Shown here one piece after another: positions 1 through 6,404 of a stretch of DNA of 6,570 nucleotides (its first letter is position 1; the number at the start of each line of letters is the position of its first letter). The position numbers and the translations under genes are program-made. The notes beneath the pieces were generated by a model. That model was given only the letters and a program-made list of their open reading frames with translations, was not told where the DNA came from and searched no databases. Source of the stretch: DAOVQB01 sp023128935 (GTDB lineage: Bacteria > Eisenbacteria > RBG-16-71-46 > CAIMUX01 > WJJG01); NCBI GenBank assembly GCA_030628905.1, contig DAOVQB010000231.1:1-6570 (forward strand), written 5' to 3'.

Positions 1-2010
1 ACCCTCCTCATCCAGGAGGGTCTCGCCGCCCCCGGGACCAGAGATTAGGATGAAGGTCACCTCAATCCCCGCCGGCGCCAGGAGTTCGTGCGCCAGGTAG
101 CAGGTTGCTTCCAGGACGCAATGATCCACCATGCCCACGCCGTAGATCCACAGCTCCGGCGGCAGGGCCTGGAAGGATATCTGGCGCACGGTCTCCAGGA
201 TCTGGAGAGTCGTTGACCGCTCCGCAGCGCCGCTGCTAACCAGGATCTCCACTATGCCGGCCTTGTTTCCAGCGGCAATAACGACCGCAGCGATGCCGTC
301 GGTATCGGTCCGGACTGTGACTGCGCTTTCGCCCAACGGGGCGAAACCCTCACCGCCCCCCGGGCCGGATACGATTTCGAATGTCACCGCCACACCTTGC
401 GGAATAGGCAGGCCGTCGCCGTCGTAGCACTGGGCGGCGAGCCCCGTGGTCCACACTTGCCCGCCGGCGCCATTGGCAGAGAGCCGCTCCGACTCCATAT
501 CGAGTTGGATCGCGCAGACCTCAGGCAAGGGTGTCAGTTCGAGCGGGATGTCCAGCGACCAGTCGCCCGCACTCGCCGTGACCGTCACTGTCTCGCAGAG
601 CTCGGAAGCGATGAAGGTGGTGCTGGCAACGCCGTCGGCGTCGGCCACCGCCACTGTGTCGATGCTGCCGGCGGAAGCCGTGAATGTGATCTCCTTGCCC
701 GGAATCGTGCCGCCATTGATGTCAAGCACGACGAGTTCTAGGACCGCTACGCTCGAACCGTCTGCGTAGATCGACTCAGGATTCCAGGACCAGGTGGCCC
801 CAACCACCCGGGGGAGTTCCAGCAGGGAAATGATGGCCTCACCACGCTTCTCCTGCGTGGATGCATAGACGGTCACCTGCCCTGTTGTCCGGCCAGCCAC
901 AAACACGGCCTCAGCCAACCCTTCTCCATTCGAATTGGCTGAGGAGGGCGTCAACTGGCCCATCACGTCCCAAACACCGTTATCATTAGCATCAGTGAAG
1001 GAATCCACCCCTGGCGTGTAGTAGCCATCGCCATCGATGTCTTGGAACGACTCTCCCGCCACGAATCGCACCAGCCTGCCCGGGAGTGGACGCCCTTCGC
1101 CATCAAGGATTGCAGCCACAACAGAGGACGTGGTGTATCCGTTGGCCAAGAGTTCAACCGGACTGACATTCAGAGTGATGTCTGCGGGCCCCCCACTGAG
1201 GAGGATCTCGAGATCACTCGAAACTGAGTCGACAGTGGCCTTGATAAACGCACTGCATTCCACAAGACCCGCCGTGTATGTCGCGACCGCGTTTCCTGAA
1301 CTGCCGGTTACGACCGAGCCCGGGATGTTACCAATCGTATCCCAGAATCCATCACTGTCGATGTCCACAAGGATCGAATCTCCACTGCTGTACATGCCGT
1401 CGTAGTCACGGTCCTCGAACCTCTCACCCGCGACGAGTGTGATGACTTCTCCGCTCGCTGGTTGCCCTCCGCGCGTGACTGTGATGGTCAGCTCTGTCGT
1501 ACTGGTGCCATTGGCGGGGAGAGAGCTCTCCGTTGAGGTGATCTGGATACTGGGGGTTCCTGTCGGGGGATCCGACGGCCCGGTAGCAACATCCACCGCC
1601 AGGTAGCCTACCTCTTTGTCTCCGACCACGACCTTCAAGTTGATTGTCCCGGCCGCGGTCTCCGGGGCCCGGTAGCCTCCGTAGGCCACGCCGAGCGAGT
1701 CGGTCAAGGCCTCACTCACGAAGAACTCCCCGGTGGTATTGCGTCCGATCCACCCGAACTGGACCGATACGCCAACAGCCGGTTCCGAATCATCGCCCTT
1801 CATTTGGACCCCAACGTATATGTAGGTGGAATCCCCCGGCTGAAGGAAGTTGGGGCTTGCGGTCAGGGAATCGATTACATATGGCGAGTCCCCCGATTGG
1901 GTGGGACTCGATGCCTTCTCCGAGCCGCATCCCCCACTGATGGCCAGCAGCCCCAGGATCGCTGCGACTGAGAGGCTCGTTGCAGTGCGCATCATGTTCT
2001 GCCTCTTCAC
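1..2010 (-). CDS. Secreted lipoprotein with tandem bacterial Ig-like domains (C-terminus beyond window)
   Basis: The open frame runs without a stop from GTG at 2010 to the left edge, giving 670 codons, so the C-terminus is missing. I chose GTG 2010 because AAGGAGGT (2016-2023) lies 5 nt upstream. ATG codons at 1995 and 1992 are in-frame alternatives. Residues 1-27 look like a lipoprotein signal peptide: K2/R3/R8, a hydrophobic stretch at 13-24, then I-S-G-G-C28, a slightly atypical lipobox. The rest reads as repeated beta-sandwich units, roughly 45-142, 153-270, 275-390, 395-490, 494-606 and 609 onward. Recurrent Big_1/invasin-like signatures are 'ANG' near strand A, 'G.P..G..V.F' mid-domain and 'D..G.A...' late. 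Units 5 and 6 share VTF-x-I/L-I/V-SGPGGGE (562-574, 651-663). Units 2 and 3 carry DxDxDG loops. I infer an outer-membrane-anchored surface or periplasmic protein for adhesion or scaffolding. The specific role is unknown. Family assignment is firm; function is not. Confidence 0.85.
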   Translation of the reverse strand, partial: MKRQNMMRTATSLSVAAILGLLAISGGCGSEKASSPTQSGDSPYVIDSLTASPNFLQPGDSTYIYVGVQMKGDDSEPAVGVSVQFGWIGRNTTGEFFVSEALTDSLGVAYGGYRAPETAAGTINLKVVVGDKEVGYLAVDVATGPSDPPTGTPSIQITSTESSLPANGTSTTELTITVTRGGQPASGEVITLVAGERFEDRDYDGMYSSGDSILVDIDSDGFWDTIGNIPGSVVTGSSGNAVATYTAGLVECSAFIKATVDSVSSDLEILLSGGPADITLNVSPVELLANGYTTSSVVAAILDGEGRPLPGRLVRFVAGESFQDIDGDGYYTPGVDSFTDANDNGVWDVMGQLTPSSANSNGEGLAEAVFVAGRTTGQVTVYASTQEKRGEAIISLLELPRVVGATWSWNPESIYADGSSVAVLELVVLDINGGTIPGKEITFTASAGSIDTVAVADADGVASTTFIASELCETVTVTASAGDWSLDIPLELTPLPEVCAIQLDMESERLSANGAGGQVWTTGLAAQCYDGDGLPIPQGVAVTFEIVSGPGGGEGFAPLGESAVTVRTDTDGIAAVVIAAGNKAGIVEILVSSGAAERSTTLQILETVRQISFQALPPELWIYGVGMVDHCVLEATCYLAHELLAPAGIEVTFILISGPGGGETLLDEEG

Positions 2011-2023
2011 CAGAGACCTCCTT
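2011..2023 (-). promoter_or_regulatory. Shine-Dalgarno deciding the GTG start of the Ig-domain lipoprotein
   Basis: AAGGAGGT on the minus strand (2023-2016) is a full anti-16S match and sits 5 nt before GTG 2010. The later ATG pair at 1995/1992 would be 20 or more nt away and could use only the weaker GAAGAGG. This favours the GTG start and a seven-residue longer signal peptide. Confidence 0.75.
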
Positions 2024-2131
2024 CTTCTAAGCAGCACCACCCGCATGGATGGCGCGTCGTTCACTGGGATCCAGATCCTCGTGCTTCCCCCGTGGAATCC
2101 GGTATGACGCTGCCCGGCTATACCTCAGCGC

Positions 2132-2371
2132 TCAAGATGCCCGCTCTTGCCCCCCCGCTACCCTGCCCGCAAGTCGATTGATCTTGACCGCATACGGCCC
2201 CTGTTTTCCCTTGCGGATTTCGAACTCAACCAGATCCCCCTCGCAAAGGACCTTGTATCCCTCTCCGAGGATTCTGTCGTGTCGGGCATAGATGTCGGGG
2301 CCCACATTGCGCTCAATGAAGCCCCAGCCTGTCTGATTGTTGAACCACTTGATGCGACCACGCTCGGGCAT
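2132..2371 (-). CDS. Divergent cold-shock-domain (CSD) nucleic-acid-binding protein
   Basis: This 79-aa single-domain protein matches the cold-shock protein family in length and layout. G-R-I-K-W-F-N (5-11) is the first strand, TGWGFIE (14-20) is the RNP1 position, D-I-Y-A-R-H (26-31) is the RNP2 position, and EGYKVLCEGDLVEFEI (37-52) plus KGKQGPYAVKI (54-64) are the last strands. CSD proteins are cytoplasmic OB-fold binders of single-stranded RNA or DNA and act as RNA chaperones. The start is ATG 2371 with AGGGAG six nt upstream; the stop is TGA at 2132-2134. The RNP motifs are unusual: W16 replaces the usual Phe, and RNP2 reads IYARH instead of the usual V-F-V-H-F/Y. A basic tail of about 12 residues follows the fold. 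It is separated from the upstream unit by a stem-loop, so it is probably transcribed alone or with the lipoprotein gene 121 nt downstream. Whether it is cold-induced cannot be told. Confidence 0.92.
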   Translation of the reverse strand: MPERGRIKWFNNQTGWGFIERNVGPDIYARHDRILGEGYKVLCEGDLVEFEIRKGKQGPYAVKINRLAGRVAGGQERAS

Positions 2372-2627
2372 CTATATCTCCCTGATGAGCAGCCCGCGTG
2401 TCCCATACCTCTATGGACCCACTGCGCGGCTGCAGCTTCGGCTGGCCGTTCCATGGGAGCCCGCGCCAGCGCCGGCCATGGTCCTCCATGACTTTAAGTC
2501 GGCCGCTGAGGGTGCTAAGTCCAGTTGGAAGGTTGTTGATCCTGGGGCCGTCAGAAGATGCCCTGGGCCAAGGATCCACAGGGCCGTGCAACGCAAAATG
2601 AGCACCTATCCCATACGTAACCAAAGA
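2372..2627 (-). promoter_or_regulatory. Gene-free leader/promoter region of the cold-shock-domain gene
   Basis: These 256 bases lie between the stem-loop after the upstream unit and the CSD start. Short open frames cross them on both strands, but none has a convincing protein sequence or a well-placed ribosome binding site. I see no clear -35/-10 pair. Cold-shock genes often have long structured leaders, so a promoter plus long 5' UTR is a reasonable inference. The only structure I can point to is the imperfect inverted repeat at 2534-2580. Confidence 0.4.
2534..2580 (-). repeat. Imperfect inverted repeat (hairpin) in the CSD leader
   Basis: TGTTGATCCTGGGGCC (2534-2549) can pair with the stretch at 2565-2580 at 13 of 16 positions across a 15-nt loop. 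Neither strand has a T-run after it, so it does not look like an intrinsic terminator. It could be a leader-RNA hairpin of the CSD gene or a chance structure. Confidence 0.4.
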
Positions 2628-2662
2628 GCCGAGGCCGGGTCCGCAGAGGACCCGGCCTCGGC
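2628..2662 (-). terminator. Perfect 15-bp GC-rich stem-loop, probable terminator of the GlmL unit
   Basis: GCCGAGGCCGGGTCC (2628-2642) and its exact reverse complement (2648-2662) flank the 5-nt loop GCAGA. On the minus strand the stem is followed by TCTTTGGTT, a short and interrupted T-rich tract. It lies 154 nt after the stop of the 377-aa gene, the last gene of the unit. The perfect stem and its position support a terminator or a 3'-end-protecting hairpin. The weak T tract leaves open a role mainly in RNA stability. The plus strand lacks a T tract, so that direction is less likely. Confidence 0.6.
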
Positions 2663-2745
2663 GGAGCTTGATTACACCTGCTGACCAGCGGCAGGCGCAA
2701 GCTGAGCGCAGGGCCCTATACGGACCCTTGCCTCGGCGGAGCTTG
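2655..2745. repeat. Direct repeat of 16 bp (2655-2670 and 2730-2745), extending to about 22 bp
   Basis: GCCTCGGCGGAGCTTG occurs exactly at 2655-2670 and again at 2730-2745. Both copies are preceded by GGACCC, with one base (g) in the first and two (tt) in the second separating it from the 16-mer. The first copy is the right arm of the stem-loop; the second has no matching left arm nearby. It looks like a partial duplication of the terminator arm or a piece of a dispersed repeat family. Confidence 0.7.
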
Positions 2746-2816
2746 GGTAGAGAATTCCGGCTGTTTGAGGTAGGGAGCAGTCAGCTGTGTCCGGGGCGTT
2801 AGATCCACCGGCGGGA
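2671..2816. other. Non-coding 3' region after the 377-aa gene
   Basis: This is the part of the 3' flank between the stem-loop and the TGA at 2817-2819. Apart from the second direct-repeat copy at 2730-2745, it holds only a 5-bp inverted repeat (2802-2806 with 2814-2818) that overlaps the stop codon. I see no gene in it on either strand. Confidence 0.5.
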
Positions 2817-3950
2817 TCAGCGTTCAATCATTTCGACATTCGCCCGCGGGATCACTGCTTCTGTGCCGTCGAGGAAGCGAACCTTCAGAACGCGCACCGT
2901 TGCTCCTGACTCCACGGGCGTAAGCTCCGGCGGCAGAGCAGTGACCTCGCCCAGCCCGCCGAAATGCGGAGCGCGAATCACGCGCACAGGGCTGCCAACC
3001 TGGAGCCCAGCGGACATGCTGAAGGTCTTTTCCCATGACTCATCGGCGGCTTCGGCCTTCGTCCGGCAAATCACAATCTCAGGTCGCATCACGCCCGCGC
3101 GGATCTGCGTGGCCCCGTTGACCGAGCACTTCTGGCCCTCAAAGCGGGACAGAAGACTGAAGGTTCGGCCAGCCATCGCCATCGTGCCGAACCCCTCAGT
3201 TACGACGAGCGTTATGCCGAGCTGCTCGCTTCCCGTGATGGCTACGCCCAGATCCTTTTTCATGAACACCTTGAGATCATGTGCATCCAGACCCCCGACA
3301 ACGACGGCTTTCACGCCCATGCTGGCTGCCTTCTTCAAGACAGCGTGCGTGATCAGCGATCCACCAATGAGTACTTTGCCCGCCACATTGCCTTCCAGAT
3401 GCCGCTCGCTCAGCTCTTCGTCTGCGGAGGAGACGGCCATGTGTATCTCTCCGTGCGTCTCGCCGCCAATGCCGAAGATGCCCTGCACGAAGGCCCCCTG
3501 CGTCTCCACAATGACACCTTCATTGGGGATGATCTCTATGACCTCGCCGTCGATATAGGCCTCCACCTCGACGGGAATGGGCGGCTCGCGGATGATGACC
3601 TGGCCGGTAACGGTTGAGATACTCTCGACAATCCCTTCGCAGGGAGAGTGGCAGTGCGCCTTGAAGAGGCCAAAGAAGCTCTTCGCCGTGGCAATGACCT
3701 CGCCCTTCGCGACCGGAGCGCCTTCTTTCTTGAGCATGTATTCCAGCAGATCCTGCTGGTGTTGCCCCAAGATACTGGCTGCTTTGACGGGTTGGACGTT
3801 GCCCGGCAACTCGGTGCGGGCAACTACTTGATCGGCTACCACATGGTCGCCCTTCTTCACCATCACCTCACCGGTCAATGGCAACCGGCGTTCCTTTGCA
3901 ATGGATGACCAACCTGTCACTCGCAACCCAGGCGTATATGCATGCGCCAC
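2817..3950 (-). CDS. Conserved-looking protein with barrel-sandwich-like and KOW/SH3-like segments, GlmL neighbour
   Basis: This is a 377-aa soluble protein with no signal peptide or membrane segment. The start is GTG 3950 with GGGAGG nine nt upstream; the stop is TGA. Residues 20-60 (LPLTGEVMVKKGDHVVADQVVA) resemble the half-motif of barrel-sandwich/biotinyl-lipoyl-like folds, as at the RnfC N-terminus. A second such segment follows at 72-130 (GAPVAKGEVIA, then SPCEGIVESISTVTGQVI). Residues 133-172 are another Gly/Val-rich strand region. Residues 176-300 look alpha/beta, with AGKVLIGG, GVKAVVVGG and GITLVVTEGFG. Residues 318-375 resemble a KOW/SH3-like barrel (VRVIRAPHFGGLGEV, then a strand and VIPRANVEMIE). 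I cannot name the family. It follows the GlmL gene by 121 nt on the same strand. I infer a partner in cofactor loading, assembly or repair of a B12 mutase, based on neighbourhood only. An RnfC-like electron-transfer role is less likely because no Fe-S cysteine motif is present. Confidence 0.8.
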   Translation of the reverse strand: MAHAYTPGLRVTGWSSIAKERRLPLTGEVMVKKGDHVVADQVVARTELPGNVQPVKAASILGQHQQDLLEYMLKKEGAPVAKGEVIATAKSFFGLFKAHCHSPCEGIVESISTVTGQVIIREPPIPVEVEAYIDGEVIEIIPNEGVIVETQGAFVQGIFGIGGETHGEIHMAVSSADEELSERHLEGNVAGKVLIGGSLITHAVLKKAASMGVKAVVVGGLDAHDLKVFMKKDLGVAITGSEQLGITLVVTEGFGTMAMAGRTFSLLSRFEGQKCSVNGATQIRAGVMRPEIVICRTKAEAADESWEKTFSMSAGLQVGSPVRVIRAPHFGGLGEVTALPPELTPVESGATVRVLKVRFLDGTEAVIPRANVEMIER

Positions 3951-3975
3951 GTTTCGAGTCCTCCCTATCGCTCTT

Positions 3976-3993
3976 AGGGCTCGCGCGAGCCCT
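3976..3993. repeat. Perfect 18-nt palindrome between the GlmL and 377-aa genes
   Basis: AGGGCTCGCGCGAGCCCT equals its own reverse complement. In minus-strand RNA it would fold as a 7-bp stem with a GCGC loop, ending about 10 nt before the ribosome binding site of the 377-aa gene. No T-run follows. It may be an intercistronic hairpin that tunes translation or mRNA stability, or a binding site for a dimeric protein. Confidence 0.55.
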
Positions 3994-4071
3994 TACCCCA
4001 TCACCGCGGTCCAAAAGCCGCCGGGTATGAACCTGGTTGCCGGAACTGACCAGACAACGCAGAAAGGTTCC

Positions 4072-5940
4072 CTAACTCAGGCCTCTCGGATCCTTGTCAT
4101 AGAGCTTCAGGGCCTCGGCCCACTCAACCAGCTTCTCGATCCGCTCTTCGCGCTCATCCGGGAGCAGGAAGGGCCGTCTCCCGCGGGCATCGAAAATCAA
4201 CCCCACGATCCCCCCCTTGAGGGTGCGCCTGAGCACTTTGCCTCGTCCGGCTCCGACATCGAAATGGCCGTCGGGCTCCACCTGGACCTCAGCCTGCTGG
4301 CCCACCTCCAGCGGAATGCACCGCAGGGTCCCATAGATCATCTCGAACTTCTCGCTGTTTCCGCCCGGGAGTTCAACGCTTACCGTCATGCACCTGCGCC
4401 GCGGCTTCGTGCTCCCCACGGCGGCCACTACTGTTCCAAGGTAGATCATGCAATCGTTGGTAAACACATCAGTTGCGGCCTTTTTTGCGGATTCGTTCTC
4501 AACCTCTGCCAGAACTCCCAGCTGGGGCATCATGAAAATTGAATCCACGGCCAGCTCGGTTACACCCTCGGGCAGGAAGGCATCGATCATCATCATGGCC
4601 GCTTGCGAGCGTTTGGGGGCGTGGGATAGTGCCCCGCCGCTGCCCACAAGCAGGTCCAGGTCCATCATATTGATCAGCGTCTCACCGCTCGTCGTCTGCT
4701 CGAAGGTGTCCGAGATAGTCCGCTCCTGCTGAACTCCCTTAAGCCCGACGGCCAGCGATTTGTGCTGTTCAAAGGCAAGTCTGAGCGCCTCGCGGGCGAG
4801 TGCCTGCTCCATGATCAGTTCCTTCAGCGTATGGGGGATCGTTGTAGGGCGGATCATCTTATTCTTGACACGATTGCGTAGATCGCCCTCCTCCATGCTG
4901 AACGGCATCCAGCGCATTACATTCTCAACTCCCGTGGGCGTTCCCACTCCGGATTCCACAAGTACATTCGAGACCGAGTAGCTCATGCCCAGGTTCGCGC
5001 TGACCGTGCGGTTGAAGACCTCCTCAAAAACGCTGAAGACGTCGGTTGTCGCCCCCCCTATGTCGACCCCAATGACCTGGATGCCCTCGCGCTTGGCGAT
5101 CGTATGGATTATGGAGCCAACCGCCCCCGGGGTGGGCATAATCGGGATCGGCGACCAGGCCATCAGTTTCTTGTAGCCGGGCGCGTGAGCCATCACGTGC
5201 TCCATGAACAGATCGTGAATGGCGTGGCGCGCGGGCATCAGGTTTTCGCGCTCCATCGTCGGCCGGATGTTGTCGGTCATCATGAGCGCCGTCTTCTCAG
5301 TCAAGCGCTCTTCGATCAACCCACGGGCCTCTTTGTTCCCTGCGTATATGACCGGCATCTGATATGAGGTGCCGAGGCGGGCCTTTGGGTCGGCGGCGGC
5401 GATCGTCTCGGCCAGTTCCACTACATGCGTCGTGGTGCCACCGTCGATGCCGCCCGAAAGCAAAACCATATCGGGCCTCAGGTCCCGGATCCGCCGGATC
5501 TTCTCATGCGGTAGCCGTCCGTCGTTGGAAGCGATGATGTCCATGACGATGGCTCCCGCTCCGAGGGCGGCGCGCTCGGCGCTCTCACCGGTCATGCTCT
5601 TGACCACTCCGGTAACCATCATCTGAAGCCCACCGCCGGCACTCGAGGTGGAAACATAGATATCCACCCCCTCGGTCTCGCTCTTCTGGGGCGTGATGAT
5701 CCGGTCCCCATCGAGCAACTTGCGCCCGGCCAGCTCCTCAACCTCCATGACGGCGTTCAGGACGCCACGGGTCACATCCTCGAATGGCGCTTCCACTGTC
5801 GTGGGCGCCTCCCCACGCGTTTTGAGCCGGTATTCGTCGCCACGCAGTTCAATCAGAATGGCCTTGGTGGTGGTCGAACCGCAATCGGTCGCCAGCACGG
5901 ATCGGATCTTCATGGATTTCAGATCTTCAGCCACGCTCAT
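4072..5940 (-). CDS. glmL: GlmL/MutL-family ASKHA ATPase, putative B12-dependent mutase chaperone/reactivase (long form)
   Basis: The symbol is family-level only: this is the glutamate mutase L group (MutL, PF13941), unrelated to mismatch-repair MutL. From ATG 5940 it has 622 residues. ASKHA nucleotide-binding features are visible: phosphate-1 loop D19-C-G-S-T-T-T-K26; a glycine-rich block STSSAGGGLQMMVTG (97-111); LLSGGIDGGTTTH (160-172); phosphate-2 loop VDIGGATTDVFS (292-303); and an adenosine-type motif LLVGSGGALSHAP (430-442). Clostridial GlmL is encoded between the glutamate mutase subunit genes and is thought to assist or reactivate the B12 enzyme. It is about 460 residues, so the last 150 or so residues here are extra: a basic, beta-rich region ending in a helical EREERIEKLVEWAEALK. 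The frame also opens at GTG 5994 (640 aa), which lacks a Shine-Dalgarno. ATG 5940 has GAGGG eight nt upstream and puts the ATPase motif near the N-terminus, as is usual. The stop is TAG at 4072-4074. The substrate enzyme is not visible, so glutamate, ornithine, lysine or acyl-CoA mutases are all possible. Confidence 0.9.
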   Translation of the reverse strand: MSVAEDLKSMKIRSVLATDCGSTTTKAILIELRGDEYRLKTRGEAPTTVEAPFEDVTRGVLNAVMEVEELAGRKLLDGDRIITPQKSETEGVDIYVSTSSAGGGLQMMVTGVVKSMTGESAERAALGAGAIVMDIIASNDGRLPHEKIRRIRDLRPDMVLLSGGIDGGTTTHVVELAETIAAADPKARLGTSYQMPVIYAGNKEARGLIEERLTEKTALMMTDNIRPTMERENLMPARHAIHDLFMEHVMAHAPGYKKLMAWSPIPIMPTPGAVGSIIHTIAKREGIQVIGVDIGGATTDVFSVFEEVFNRTVSANLGMSYSVSNVLVESGVGTPTGVENVMRWMPFSMEEGDLRNRVKNKMIRPTTIPHTLKELIMEQALAREALRLAFEQHKSLAVGLKGVQQERTISDTFEQTTSGETLINMMDLDLLVGSGGALSHAPKRSQAAMMMIDAFLPEGVTELAVDSIFMMPQLGVLAEVENESAKKAATDVFTNDCMIYLGTVVAAVGSTKPRRRCMTVSVELPGGNSEKFEMIYGTLRCIPLEVGQQAEVQVEPDGHFDVGAGRGKVLRRTLKGGIVGLIFDARGRRPFLLPDEREERIEKLVEWAEALKLYDKDPRGLS

Positions 5941-6018
5941 AAACCTTGCCCTCTGTGTCGGTGAGAACCTGGGTCCCACCACCTCCTTGCCCACTAGCTT
6001 GGAGATAGAAGTGACCTC

Positions 6019-6387
6019 TCAGGACTGCTTCTTATCCTTCGCCGCCCGCTTCCTGCGCTTCTCCTCGGCCCGCGCCTGCCGCTCTTCTTCACGCGTCTCA
6101 TCATCCAGCACCTCCATGCGCCGGATCAACTTCTCCACGTTGCTGCGATCTTCCATCATGCCTGTAAAGCGCTCGTAGTTGCGCACGGTCAAGAACGTTT
6201 GGACAAAAGGCTCGAGGAAGACTAGCAGTTGGCTGCCCAGAAATGACAGCGGCTTCGTCGACTCCAGGAAAAAGACGGCTGGCACTGCCATGCGCATCCG
6301 TACGATCCGCTTAGCTATGGACTCGATGATCTCCTCATCCGACATGTCCGGTAGGGAGCGAGATTTGCTCCCGTTGGTTGCTGTCAT
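6019..6387 (-). CDS. Small protein with hydrophobic core and highly charged tail, upstream of GlmL
   Basis: This 122-aa protein starts at ATG 6387, with AAGGCGG five nt upstream, and stops at TGA 6019-6021. Residues 1-30 are polar, with a short acidic helix (DEEIIESIAKRIVR). Residues 31-68 are strongly hydrophobic and hold a striking segment, AVPAVFFLESTKPLSFLGSQ (34-53), then LLVFLEPFVQTFL (54-66). The E-S-T-K-P and G-S-Q breaks make this less like a plain transmembrane helix than like a buried or membrane-touching hairpin. Residues 69-93 include a helix (EDRSNVEKLIRRME), and 95-122 are almost all E/K/R/A. There is no signal peptide. I do not recognise a named family. The gene sits 17 nt after the preceding stop and 78 nt before ATG 5940 of the GlmL gene (24 nt before GTG 5994), so co-transcription is likely. 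I infer an accessory or membrane-tethering factor of the same module, with low certainty. Confidence 0.82.
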   Translation of the reverse strand: MTATNGSKSRSLPDMSDEEIIESIAKRIVRMRMAVPAVFFLESTKPLSFLGSQLLVFLEPFVQTFLTVRNYERFTGMMEDRSNVEKLIRRMEVLDDETREEERQARAEEKRRKRAAKDKKQS

Positions 6388-6404
6388 CTGGTCCGCCTTG
6401 TCCT

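Noticed and set aside
2011..2131. Possible terminator or promoter between the CSD gene and the lipoprotein gene
   Set aside because: Only short weak inverted repeats (about 5 bp) and no T-run or clear -35/-10 pair are visible, so no separate transcription unit boundary can be supported.
2313..2624. Several 60-115-aa frames on both strands in the CSD leader
   Set aside because: They overlap each other and the CSD gene, show no protein-like pattern and lack well-placed ribosome binding sites.
2863..3558. 231-aa open frame on the plus strand
   Set aside because: It lies wholly antisense to the 377-aa gene, has Ser/Pro/Thr/Arg-rich low-information composition typical of an antisense shadow in GC-rich DNA, and shows no recognisable motif.
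3901..4542. 213-aa open frame on the plus strand across the gap and the end of the GlmL gene
   Set aside because: Most of it is antisense to a confidently assigned gene. No ribosome binding site or domain is visible.
4072..5994. Reading the large ATPase as DNA mismatch-repair MutL or as a hydantoinase
   Set aside because: There are no GHKL ATPase motifs. The DCGSTTTK, VDIGGATTD and GSGGALSHAP pattern fits the GlmL branch of the ASKHA fold, and the hydantoinase resemblance is only at superfamily level.
5693..6178. 161-aa open frame on the plus strand
   Set aside because: It is antisense to both the GlmL gene and the 122-aa gene, and its serine/arginine-rich composition is the shadow of their codons.
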